A stretch of DNA of 64,000 nucleotides, taken from Streptomyces tailanensis (lineage in GTDB: Bacteria > Actinomycetota > Actinomycetes > Streptomycetales > Streptomycetaceae). Position numbers and translations under genes: made by a program. This document shows positions 17,839 through 25,409 of this stretch, piece by piece; the first letter of the stretch is position 1; each line of letters opens with the position of its first letter. The DNA is taken from positions 33,040-97,039 of the forward strand of contig NZ_VTHJ01000014.1 of assembly GCF_008386495.1 (NCBI RefSeq), read 5' to 3'. The notes below the pieces were generated by a model. It made no database searches. It worked only from the letters and a program-made list of their open reading frames with translations, and had not been told where the DNA came from.

Positions 17839-17878
17839 GGGACGTAGGGCCGATGTGTGGGACGTAGGACCGAGGTGT
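17839..17878. repeat. Two-copy 20-bp direct repeat upstream of the GT4 gene
   Basis: GGGACGTAGGGCCGATGTGT at 17839-17858 is followed immediately by a copy with two changes at 17859-17878. The 20-bp period is about two helical turns, and the array lies 89-128 bp upstream of the glycosyltransferase start, so it could be a regulator-binding site. It may equally be a chance slippage product. Confidence 0.6.
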
Positions 17879-17980
17879 GGGTGGGCTGTGCTCAGGTGGG
17901 GTGGACAGTTTTCGCCGCGTGGTTCGAAGCTGCTACTCACCGACGTGACAATTTCCGGGGTTTGTTGAGCTGACGCCCTG

Positions 17981-18958
17981 TCACATCGTGATCGGTTCCT
18001 GGGATGACTCGGACGTATCGGGTCGCCGCCTCCCGCGCGCGACCAAAACGACACCCGCCGCGGCGAGGACGAAACCGGCCACAGCGGTACCGACCGGAAC
18101 CGTCTGCCCCACCAGCCGCAGCAGTCCGCTGTCCTTCTCCGCCTGCTCGACCGCGAACTTCTGCGTCGCCGGCGTGAACGCCAGCTTCTCCGCGTCGAGC
18201 AGTACCGCCGCGTCCTCGTCCGCCCCCGGCGCCCGCAGGGTGCGGCGCGGCCCGGTCTGCGCGTAGAGCACGCGTCCCGTGCTCTGGTCGACGACGAGTT
18301 CGACGCCGTGGTTGGCGTACCACTCCTCGGCGAGCACCTGCGGCCGGTTCGGCTCGTCGACGAGGGCGCCGGGGACGAGCCGGGTGCCGGTCTTGGTGGC
18401 CGGGACCTTCGCCGTGAAGCGCATCCCCTCGTAGCCGCGGATCTTCTTGCGGTCCTTGTAGTGGAGCGTCACCGTGGCGCCGAGCGTGTTGTCCCACCAG
18501 CGGTAGGAGCGCTCCCGCACGTCGAAGGGGAACTTCAGGTAGGCCTCGCCCTCGATGTACGGCTTCTCGTCGCAGCAGTGCACCGGCCGGTTGGTCTTCC
18601 GGTCGCTGACCCAGCGGTGCGGGGTGAAGTCCAGCGCGTCGTGCGGATCGGCCGCCGGGAGCGACTTGTCGGTGTCGACCGTGGTCGTCACGTCCCAGAC
18701 GGCGGCCCCGCTGCGCTCGCTGTCGGCGACGTCACCGCGTACCCGCTGGGTCACGGTGATCTTCTGGTCCGGCACGGTCTTCACCTGCTCCACGTCGAAG
18801 ACGTCGCCCGTGCCGGTGTAGACGGCGGTGGTGTCGATGTCGATCGGGTTCACCGCCGCCCGCGGCGTCACATACCACGCGAGCAGCGGCGCGAGCACCA
18901 GCAGAAAGGTCCCGAGACCCAGCAGAATTAAAGAGAAAGGTGAGGCTGTACGGCGCAT
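17981..18958 (-). CDS. DUF3068 (PorA-family) membrane-anchored protein
   Basis: A 325-residue protein with an N-terminal membrane segment (SLILLGLGTFLLVLAPLLAW, about 9-28), a large outside domain, and a second membrane helix near the C-terminus (about 288-306) followed by a short basic tail. This layout and the motif pattern match DUF3068, called PorA in some family lists after a corynebacterial porin. Function in Streptomyces, which has no mycolate outer membrane, is unknown. Codon 10 is a rare TTA (plus strand 18929-18931), so translation may need the bldA tRNA. It heads the envelope locus, and the MITE-like element lies in its 5' region. Confidence 0.82.
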   Translation of the reverse strand: MRRTASPFSLILLGLGTFLLVLAPLLAWYVTPRAAVNPIDIDTTAVYTGTGDVFDVEQVKTVPDQKITVTQRVRGDVADSERSGAAVWDVTTTVDTDKSLPAADPHDALDFTPHRWVSDRKTNRPVHCCDEKPYIEGEAYLKFPFDVRERSYRWWDNTLGATVTLHYKDRKKIRGYEGMRFTAKVPATKTGTRLVPGALVDEPNRPQVLAEEWYANHGVELVVDQSTGRVLYAQTGPRRTLRAPGADEDAAVLLDAEKLAFTPATQKFAVEQAEKDSGLLRLVGQTVPVGTAVAGFVLAAAGVVLVARGRRRPDTSESSQEPITM

Positions 18959-19062
18959 CCGGGCACTCCAGGGGCGTTGGGAGGTGCGACTCGGGTAGGC
19001 GTGCGGAGGGTCGATCCCTCCACAGAGCTGTGGAGATCGTGCGCGTGCGAAACGGGGGCACC

Positions 19063-19237
19063 AGGGCCTGTCGTCAAATTCCCGTCTGCCTCGCGACGCC
19101 ATGCACGCACTCTCGCCGCACCGGGCATAGACCCAAGTACGTCCAGTACGAGGGTCTATGCCCGGCACGCCGAGAGCACGCACCTGACGCCGCGAGGCCG
19201 CCCTTCGGGCGACGACGGGAATTTGACGACAGGCCCT
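19063..19237. mobile_element. MITE-like palindromic element with 24-bp terminal inverted repeats
   Basis: The left end AGGGCCTGTCGTCAAATTCC (24 bp in all, 19063-19086) is the exact reverse complement of 19214-19237. An inner perfect 12-bp pair GGGCATAGACCC (19123-19134) and GGGTCTATGCCC (19152-19163) lets the whole 175-bp unit fold into one long imperfect hairpin. There is no transposase gene and no clear target duplication. It lies in the divergent region between the DUF3068 gene and the DUF2613 gene and could affect both promoters. Confidence 0.85.
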
Positions 19238-19368
19238 CGACACCCCGCTGGGCCGGGAACCGTAGGCGGACTCTTGACGCAGTGTCAATGCATTGCTGAT
19301 ACTGGGCCGGAGCGAGGTGCGGGGTGCCCTGGGTGGGGACGACCTTTCGACGAAAGGCTGACCTCGCG

Positions 19369-19521
19369 ATGTCCAGACTGCTCGCCGCCACCCTCACGAT
19401 GGTGGCCGCCGCCGCGCTCGCCGTGGGAGCCGCGCTCGGCATCGTCGCGCTGCTCGAGGCGACCCCGGAACAGCCCAACACCCCGCTCATCACGTACGAG
19501 AACACCGGCCAGGAGCGCTGA
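19369..19521 (+). CDS. DUF2613-like small membrane protein
   Basis: A 50-residue protein: one hydrophobic helix (LLAATLTMVAAAALAVGAAL, about 4-23, continuing GIVALL) and a polar tail TPEQPNTPLITYENTGQER. Length and layout match DUF2613, small actinobacterial membrane proteins of unknown role. ATG 19369 is chosen because the helix starts right after it; the frame is open to 19324. The stop lies three bases before the PucR GTG, and the AGGAGC ribosome-binding site for that gene is inside this frame, so the two are co-expressed. Confidence 0.75.
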   Translation: MSRLLAATLTMVAAAALAVGAALGIVALLEATPEQPNTPLITYENTGQER

Positions 19522-19524
19522 GAG

Positions 19525-20766
19525 GTGACCGGGCGCCCGGGAACCGTCACCGTACGCTCCGCCTGGCACGACGTGCCGCGTCCGCAGGTACGGCAGTTCG
19601 CCGCGATCGCCATGGCCGAGGCCCCAGCGCTGGCCGACGAGATCCTGCGCGAGATCCGCCGCGAGTACCCGCACCTGCCCGTCGTCCTCGACGACTCCGG
19701 CGAGCCGATGGCCCTCATCGGCATCCGCCGCGCGATCGAGGTCTTCGTCCAGCACCTGGAGACCGCCCAGGGCCGGCCGCGCGTTCCCCCGGGCGTCTTC
19801 CAGGAGTTCGGCCGCGGCGAGGGCCTGCACGGCCGCAGCCTGGACTCCCTCCAGGCGATCTACCGCCTCGGCGTACGGCTCGCCTGGCGCCGTTTCGCGG
19901 AGATCGGCCAGCGCGTGGAGATCCCGCCGCCAGCGATGTACGAGCTCGTCGACGCCGGATACGAGTACCTGGACGGCCTGGTCGACCAGTCCGTTCGCGG
20001 CTACGCGGAGGCGGCGGCCCGGCAGGCCGGCGAACGTCTGCGACTGCAACGCCGCCTCATGGAACTCCTCCTCGCCGAGCACCACCGGGGCGACCCCGCC
20101 GACGCGCTCACCGAACGCGCCGCCCGCATCGGCTGGCCGCTTCCGGAGAAGGTCGCGGTAGGGGTCCTGTTACGCCCCGCCCGCGAGGCCATGGCCCCGG
20201 CCGTCAGCCAGGGCGTTCTGCTCGACATGGAGTACGAGCAGCCGCGCATGGTCGTCCCCGAACCGGACGCCGCCGGCCGCCCCGAACTCCTCCACCGCGC
20301 CCTCACCGGCTGGTCCGGCGCGATCGGCCCGCCCGTGCCGCTGGCCGAGGCGGCGAAGTCACTGCGCTGGGCGGAGGCCGCCGTACGCCTGATGGAACGC
20401 CGCTTACTCCCCGGCGGCGAGGTCCTGCACTGCACCGAGCACACCGAGGCGCTGGTGCTGTTGCAGCCGGAGGAGCTGATCGACGACCTGGCCTTACGCT
20501 GCCTGGCGCCGTTGGCCCACTGCGGCCCCACCCACGGCCGCCGCCTCGCCGAGACCCTCCTCGCCTGGCTGGAGACCCGCGGCGGCGCCCCCGAGGTAGC
20601 CACCCGACTCGGTGTACACCCGCAAACGGTCCGCTACCGCCTCCGCCAGATCCGCGAACTCTGGGGCGACGAGATAGACGACCCGGACCGCCGCTTCGAA
20701 TTGGAACTGGTGCTGAGGGCGCAGCGACTGCGGGGCGAACTGGGAGATCCACGCGGCAGACGCTGA
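19525..20766 (+). CDS. PucR/CdaR-type transcriptional regulator with three TTA codons
   Basis: A 413-residue regulator. The N-terminal part is alpha-helical (about 20-180). The middle is a GGDEF-like/CdaR region (about 200-310). The C-terminal PucR HTH is seen in LLAWLETRGGAPEVATRLGV and HPQTVRYRLRQIRELWG (about 352-390). Such proteins usually activate purine, amino-acid or sugar-acid genes in response to a metabolite. Leu codons 216, 294 and 324 are TTA (20170, 20404, 20494), the codon read by the developmental tRNA bldA in Streptomyces, so the protein probably appears only late in growth. The GTG follows the DUF2613 stop by three bases. Confidence 0.85.
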   Translation: MTGRPGTVTVRSAWHDVPRPQVRQFAAIAMAEAPALADEILREIRREYPHLPVVLDDSGEPMALIGIRRAIEVFVQHLETAQGRPRVPPGVFQEFGRGEGLHGRSLDSLQAIYRLGVRLAWRRFAEIGQRVEIPPPAMYELVDAGYEYLDGLVDQSVRGYAEAAARQAGERLRLQRRLMELLLAEHHRGDPADALTERAARIGWPLPEKVAVGVLLRPAREAMAPAVSQGVLLDMEYEQPRMVVPEPDAAGRPELLHRALTGWSGAIGPPVPLAEAAKSLRWAEAAVRLMERRLLPGGEVLHCTEHTEALVLLQPEELIDDLALRCLAPLAHCGPTHGRRLAETLLAWLETRGGAPEVATRLGVHPQTVRYRLRQIRELWGDEIDDPDRRFELELVLRAQRLRGELGDPRGRR

Positions 20767-20852
20767 CGGACGATGTCCATCCAACGGTCCATGGCCGTAC
20801 GACGAGCGGCGCCGTTCGCCCTTCGACCTGAGGGCGGTCGTCAGGACGGTCG

Positions 20853-21332
20853 TCACCGAGGAAGGGACAGAGGTACGGGACTGGCAGGTGGACCGGGCTT
20901 CCGTGCGGCCTTCCCTGCGGCCTTCCGCACCTTCGGTGGGCGGCGGGGTTGTTCGTCCCCCAGCTCGAACCACACGCCCTTCCCCGACGCGCCCAGCGAC
21001 TCCGTCCCCCAGCGGCCGTCCGTGACCGTGTCGACGATCCACATCCCCCGGCCCGATTCGGGGTCGTAGCCCTCAAGCCGGCGCGGGGGCTTCTGGGACT
21101 CGTCGTAGACCGTGACCCGTACGGCGTTGCGGAGGCTGTCGGCGTCCAGCAGTAACAGGGTGCCCCGGCCCTCGGTGTGCGCAAAGGAGTTGGTTACCAG
21201 TTCGGAGGTGCAGAGCACCGCGTCGTCGATGAGGGCGTCCAGTCTGAGGGTGCGGAGGACTGTGGTCACGAATTCGCGGGCGACGCGGGGGGTGGTGGGG
21301 AGGTTCGGGCAGTTGAGCTGGTACTTGGGCAT
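20853..21332 (-). CDS. RsbW-like ATP-binding protein (AbaA OrfB type)
   Basis: A 159-residue HATPase_c protein. The N-box SELVTNSFAH (about 44-53) and the G-box SGRGMWIVDTVTDGRWG (about 92-108) are intact, so ATP binding is likely. The C-terminal 30 residues are basic and Pro-rich. Together with the divergent WhiJ-like regulator (DUF5753) and DUF397 protein it forms the trio found at abaA/whiJ loci of Streptomyces, where such proteins affect antibiotic production and development. It may act as an anti-sigma factor or serine kinase; the target is unknown. Confidence 0.85.
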   Translation of the reverse strand: MPKYQLNCPNLPTTPRVAREFVTTVLRTLRLDALIDDAVLCTSELVTNSFAHTEGRGTLLLLDADSLRNAVRVTVYDESQKPPRRLEGYDPESGRGMWIVDTVTDGRWGTESLGASGKGVWFELGDEQPRRPPKVRKAAGKAARKPGPPASPVPLSLPR

Positions 21333-21538
21333 GGCTCATCAACTCCAACTTGCTTGGGGCATGGGTGAGTTGAGGCACGGCGGGGGTCGGCGACACCCAG
21401 CGTGCCGGGCACATCACAGAAGGTAGGGCGCAACGTCTACGTGTCGCAACCTCTACGTGAGAACGCCGCCCTGTCGAGTGACCCGTGCCATGCTTGGCCC
21501 GGATACTCGTGCAGCAGAAAGGCCAGGGGCAGATACCG

Positions 21539-22390
21539 ATGCCGCAGAGGAGCAACCCCACCCGTCGACAGGAACGCCTCGGTGCCGAGATCCGCAAGAT
21601 GCGCGAACGCGCCGGGCTCACCGCCCGAGCCGCCGCCCCGCTCATCGGCTCGAACCACATGCAGCAGAGCCATGTTGAGACCGGCCGCAGCGGAATCAGC
21701 CCTGACCGCATCCGGCGCCTCGCGGCTCACTGCGCGTGTGACGACCAGGCGTATGTGGATGCGCTGGTTGCCATGGCCACGGAACGGGGCAAGGGCTGGT
21801 GGGAGGAGTACCGGGGGATCATCCCTCCTTCAGGGCTCGACCTGGCGGAGGCGGAGTATCACGCGGTGCGCATCCAGACCTTTGAAATGGCGCACATCCC
21901 AGGCCTGTTGCAGACCGAGGATCACATGCGGGCAGCGTTCAGATACGGATTGCTGACCTGGCCCCTCCAGGAGCAGGATGCCTTTGTGACGTTCCGGTCA
22001 CATCGGCAACAAATTCTCTCGGAAGAGCGCGCCACGCCGTACGAAGCGGTGATCCACGAGGCGGCGCTCCGGCTCCGCGTGGGCGGCCGCAAAGCGGCGC
22101 AGGCCCAGTTGGAGCGTATCCTCGCCATCTCGGAACTGAACCACGTGACCGTGCGCGTAGTCCCCTTTGACAGCGAGGACTTCGCCGGTGCCGGGTACTC
22201 GATGCTGTACATCCACGGGCCCGTGCCTCAACTCGACACCGTGCAGATCGACACAGGCCACGGAGGTGACTTCTTCGACGCCGAGTCGCGGCTGAAGGAG
22301 TACCGCCAACGCTACGAACGCGTCTCGACAACAGCCCTGCCCCCGGATGCCTCCCGGGATCTCATCACCCGCATCGCCCACGAACTGTGA
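21539..22390 (+). CDS. WhiJ-like helix-turn-helix regulator with DUF5753 domain
   Basis: A 283-residue protein. The N-terminal XRE-type HTH is ERLGAEIRKMRERAGLTARAAAPLIGS (about 9-35), and the C-terminal DUF5753 domain covers about 95-275 (HIPGLLQTEDHMRA, LRLRVGG). ATG 21539 starts just before the HTH and is preferred; the frame is open to 21485. In Streptomyces such regulators (WhiJ/Scr1 type) are usually paired with a small DUF397 protein that modulates their DNA binding, as here. The GTGA at its stop overlaps the DUF397 reading frame. It is transcribed divergently from the ATP-binding protein. Confidence 0.85.
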   Translation: MPQRSNPTRRQERLGAEIRKMRERAGLTARAAAPLIGSNHMQQSHVETGRSGISPDRIRRLAAHCACDDQAYVDALVAMATERGKGWWEEYRGIIPPSGLDLAEAEYHAVRIQTFEMAHIPGLLQTEDHMRAAFRYGLLTWPLQEQDAFVTFRSHRQQILSEERATPYEAVIHEAALRLRVGGRKAAQAQLERILAISELNHVTVRVVPFDSEDFAGAGYSMLYIHGPVPQLDTVQIDTGHGGDFFDAESRLKEYRQRYERVSTTALPPDASRDLITRIAHEL

Positions 22391-22401
22391 AAGGGGCCAA
22401 C

Positions 22402-22602
22402 GTGTTCAAGTCTCTCGCCTGGCAGAAGTCGTCCTTCTCGGGGGGCGGCAGCGGCGGCGACAACTGCATCGAGATAGCCCCCTCCCTCACCTCCATACAC
22501 CTCCGCGAAAGCGACCACCCCACCATCCATCTCACCACCACCCCGGCCCCCCTCCAAGCCCTTCTCGCCACCCTCAAAGCAGGCCCCCTGGGCCGTCGTT
22601 GA
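22402..22602 (+). CDS. DUF397 small acidic protein
   Basis: A 66-residue DUF397 protein: the N-terminal LAWQKSSFSGGG and DNCIEIAP segments are the family pattern. GTG 22402 is chosen because AAGGGG lies five bases upstream; GTG 22387 would overlap the regulator stop. DUF397 proteins act with the adjacent DUF5753 HTH regulator, probably binding it directly. The C-terminal half is unusually rich in Thr and Pro. Confidence 0.8.
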   Translation: MFKSLAWQKSSFSGGGSGGDNCIEIAPSLTSIHLRESDHPTIHLTTTPAPLQALLATLKAGPLGRR

Positions 22603-22622
22603 CCTGAAGCGGCCCCTCTCCA

Positions 22623-23160
22623 TCACGTTTGCTGCGGCGGGCGTCCGAGCCAGAAGGCAGCTACGGAGGCTGGTTGATTCCTGCCGTGGGGCAGGAGTTC
22701 GGTCGGGGCGATGTACCCGTCCCCCGGTTCGAGGCGGATGCGCAGGCAGCGCAGCGGGTGCCCTTCCGCGACGTACCGGCGTATGTCCTCGGTGTGGGGT
22801 AGTGCCGCTCCAGGTCCAAGCGGAGCGTGCGGCAGATCTGCTGGATGTCTTGTGCGCCGATCAGTAGATACCGAGGGCCGGGGCCGAGGTTGAGACGGAG
22901 CCGCTGACGGCCCTGGTGGCGGGTGGGGTACGGAAGCCGGTCGAAGCTGTCGACGTGCGGGCCGATGCGGCGGCCGGTGGAGGAGTCCTCGGTGGCGGTT
23001 GCCCAGTCGTCGAGGCTGGTCGCGCAGCCCAAGAGCTTGGTCGGCCAGCGGCCGGCGAGAGGATCGAGGCGGGCGGCGGCTTCGAAGCGGCCCCCAGGTC
23101 GTCCAGGGCTCGCCATTCACGCTCTCGGACCTCGAACTTACCCCGATGCCGAAATTCCGT
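22623..23160 (-). pseudogene. Frameshifted conserved gene, two single-base losses
   Basis: Three frames on the minus strand join into one plausible protein. EVREREWRALDDLG (frame around 23140-23100) continues as GRFEAAARLDPLAGRW through LRLDLERH (about 23090-22802), then as LPHTEDIRRYVAEGHPLRCL to the stop at 22623. The breaks sit at a C-run near 23091 and near 22800, each needing one extra base. HVDSFD and LPHG could be metal-binding elements, but the family is not recognised. The start is not defined. Sequencing errors cannot be excluded. Confidence 0.6.
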
Positions 23161-23252
23161 ATGCGACGGTGACGTGCAGGTTTGTTGCACGTTTATCGAA
23201 ACACTGTTCACTCTGGTCTCGTCCCTGACGGAACAATCGAACGGAGAACCAG

Positions 23253-23936
23253 GTGATGGCACGTCGTTTAAGACGGACCCTTCCGGTTTCCCTCGGAGCC
23301 TTAGCGCTCTTGGGAACACTCACCGTCAGTCACGCCACAGCACAGGAACAACCGGCGAGTCTCCCGCGCGCCTCGGCGGCGGACAGCCGCGCCGACGTGC
23401 AAGCTCTCAGCGCCGAGCAGCGTGAGGCTCTCCAGAGCGAAATGGACGCGACCCTTGCTGTCACGGCAGGCGGTGTCCAGATCAGCGCTAACGAGATCTC
23501 TTGGCAGGACGAGAACGGTCAAGTAGTCCTCGTCCTCCCACTGCCAGGCCAGGAGATCGCTCCGCCGTCCAGTCCAGCCGCGGTACCAGAGCCGGACGAC
23601 ACCTCCGCCGAGGCGGTCGACTGGGAGAACTGTCCCGCAGGCAAAAACGACAACCGCTGGTACTGCTTCTACCAAAACAGCAACTTCGGCGGACGGCGCT
23701 TGCAGTGGAATCACGCCCACTGCAGCGCCCCAATGATTCTCGACAACTACGACTTCAGCCGCAAAATCAGTTCCTGGGTGAACACCACCAGGGACATCGA
23801 CTTCTGGGGCATGAAAGTCACCGTCTATGACCTCCTCGGGAACAAGCTCTGGGTGGAGGAACCCTGGACGAAGGTCTCCAGCCTGAGCTCGGCGAGAAAC
23901 GACAAGGCAGAGTTTTTCAAGGCATGTCGCCTCTAG
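23253..23936 (+). CDS. Secreted peptidase-inhibitor I36-like protein
   Basis: A 227-residue secreted protein with a signal peptide (RRLRRTLPVSLGALALLGTL, cleavage after SHATA about residue 30). Residues 30-125 are a propeptide-like region. Residues about 130-227 match the beta/gamma-crystallin-like inhibitor I36 (SMPI) family: WYCFYQNSNFGGRRLQW with conserved Cys pairs. Such proteins inhibit metalloproteases or bind calcium outside the cell. GGAG at 23243-23246 supports GTG 23253 or ATG 23256. Leu codon 17 is TTA (23301-23303), which implies bldA-dependent late expression. Confidence 0.82.
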   Translation: MMARRLRRTLPVSLGALALLGTLTVSHATAQEQPASLPRASAADSRADVQALSAEQREALQSEMDATLAVTAGGVQISANEISWQDENGQVVLVLPLPGQEIAPPSSPAAVPEPDDTSAEAVDWENCPAGKNDNRWYCFYQNSNFGGRRLQWNHAHCSAPMILDNYDFSRKISSWVNTTRDIDFWGMKVTVYDLLGNKLWVEEPWTKVSSLSSARNDKAEFFKACRL

Positions 23937-23994
23937 TTAGTCACTTCCTGGCTGGTCGGGTGGCGTGTCCGACTCACGGACGCGCCACCTGGCG

Positions 23995-24315
23995 TCACCG
24001 AGATTCCTGCCCCATGTCGCGTATGTAGTCGTCGTCGATGAAGTACGTCTCTTCGTACTCATCGTGGAGGTTTGTAATTCCTTCACGTCGCAAGCACGAC
24101 AGAGCGTCCCGTATGCCGTCCTGGCTCAGTGCGTACATTCGCCGCAGTTGTGGCGCCTCCGGGAGCAGGGCGCCCGCCGTGAACAGTCTGCCCTGGACTC
24201 CTTGCCTCACGTCCTCGACCAGATGCTCAGGTTTCGGCTCGCCACGCGAGGCGTCGTGGCCAGGTAGCTGGATCGTCTCGACCCATGGGGGCCTCGGTCG
24301 CTTCCGCTCGGTCAT
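23995..24315 (-). CDS. Small GntR-like winged-helix protein
   Basis: A 106-residue protein. The segment PEHLVEDVRQGVQGRLFTAGALLPEAPQLRRMYALSQDGIRDALSCLRREGI looks like a GntR-type winged helix-turn-helix, followed by an acidic Tyr/Asp-rich tail (DEYEETYFIDDDYIRDM). No effector domain is present, so it may be a bare DNA-binding protein or modulator. ATG 24315 overlaps the stop of the CU044_5270 gene (ATGA), placing it third in the ECF sigma operon. Other reading starts further upstream lie within that gene. Confidence 0.7.
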   Translation of the reverse strand: MTERKRPRPPWVETIQLPGHDASRGEPKPEHLVEDVRQGVQGRLFTAGALLPEAPQLRRMYALSQDGIRDALSCLRREGITNLHDEYEETYFIDDDYIRDMGQESR

Positions 24316-25409
24316 GACTTTGGCCTTCCCTCGATGTTCCCGACCGTGCCTCGTGCCAGCACCTCGCTCACGGATGTCGTCGCCGGCACCTTGATCCTCA
24401 ATGCGCGCGCGTTCCCGAGGAGCGCTTCCTCGCTGCCCACCAGATTGCCGGTGCGGGGGTCGAAGAGGATCGACTGACGCGAAGTGCTCCCCTTCCAGGT
24501 CTCCTCCTGAGTCACCGCGATGACCTTCTGTCCCTGCCACGTCGTCGTCGTGGAGACGCTTACGTCCTGGGCTTCAGCCAGAACCTCCAGGGCTGCGGCG
24601 CGGAGAGCCGGATCCACCGGCCCCGACCTGCCGACGTAGCGCAGCATGTCCGCGACGCCCTGGACAAGCAACCCGGATTCCCAGTTCACCTCACCGAGTT
24701 GTCGTGCCAATTCCTTGGGCTTCGTGGAGAACGGTGCGACGTCCCTCCAAGCCTCGCTCTCCGGGGCTGGGAATTTCCCTGGGCCGTATTCTGTGTCCTC
24801 GATCTTCTTTCCGGCGATGAGCTGAGCGTCCCTGGCGTCCTTCTCCTGTTCGTGGTTGGGGAAGATTGGCTCCCCGTGCACGATGCGCCTGCGGCCCGAC
24901 CCGTCACCCTTGACCCACGACTCCGTTTCCTCAGGCACCGCCGCATTCGCCACTCCGCCAGGCACGTCACCAGCAGTGTTCAGCGCCCATCCCCACGCCT
25001 TGGTGTACTCGTATGGCCCGTGGATGCGCTCGCCTGGCAGCTTTGCCACCCTTGTCGCCAAGTCCCGCAGGAAGTCCTGCGGTGCTACCTCCACCGGAGT
25101 GAGGGACAGCACCGGAGGGGTCACGGCATAGGCAACCGCCCCTCCTCCGGACCCCGGCCATGGCACGCCTCCGCTGACCACCAAAGCACTGGCGGCTGCC
25201 GAGGCAACCAGACCTGTGAGCACGATCCTGCGCCTCGGCCAACTGCGGGGCGCCTCCCTCACCTCTGCGTCCGCCGACACGCGGAGCTTTGCCAGTTCAT
25301 GCTCAGCGCGATCGGAGAGCTGGGCAGAATCCCCGGGAGACACTGGCGTCCCAGCCGGGTCCATGGCATTGGGCAGCAACCTCCGCACACGCTCTACATC
25401 CCGCTTCAT
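24312..25409 (-). CDS. CU044_5270-family membrane protein (putative anti-sigma partner)
   Basis: A 365-residue protein. Residues 1-60 are cytoplasmic and polar, one membrane helix follows (IVLTGLVASAAASALVVSGG, about 61-80), and the rest is outside the cell. This is the layout of CU044_5270 family proteins, which are typically encoded right after an ECF sigma factor and probably control it. There is no classical zinc anti-sigma HxxxCxxC motif. The ATG overlaps the sigma factor stop by four bases, and its own stop overlaps the GntR-like gene. The exact role is inferred from gene order. Confidence 0.8.
   Translation of the reverse strand: MKRDVERVRRLLPNAMDPAGTPVSPGDSAQLSDRAEHELAKLRVSADAEVREAPRSWPRRRIVLTGLVASAAASALVVSGGVPWPGSGGGAVAYAVTPPVLSLTPVEVAPQDFLRDLATRVAKLPGERIHGPYEYTKAWGWALNTAGDVPGGVANAAVPEETESWVKGDGSGRRRIVHGEPIFPNHEQEKDARDAQLIAGKKIEDTEYGPGKFPAPESEAWRDVAPFSTKPKELARQLGEVNWESGLLVQGVADMLRYVGRSGPVDPALRAAALEVLAEAQDVSVSTTTTWQGQKVIAVTQEETWKGSTSRQSILFDPRTGNLVGSEEALLGNARALRIKVPATTSVSEVLARGTVGNIEGRPKS

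Noticed and set aside
6495..18958. Secondary metabolite cluster interpretation because of the condensation-fold protein and methyltransferases
   Set aside because: No carrier protein, adenylation or ketosynthase domain is present. AftD-like, GT4 and DUF3068 genes fit an envelope locus better.
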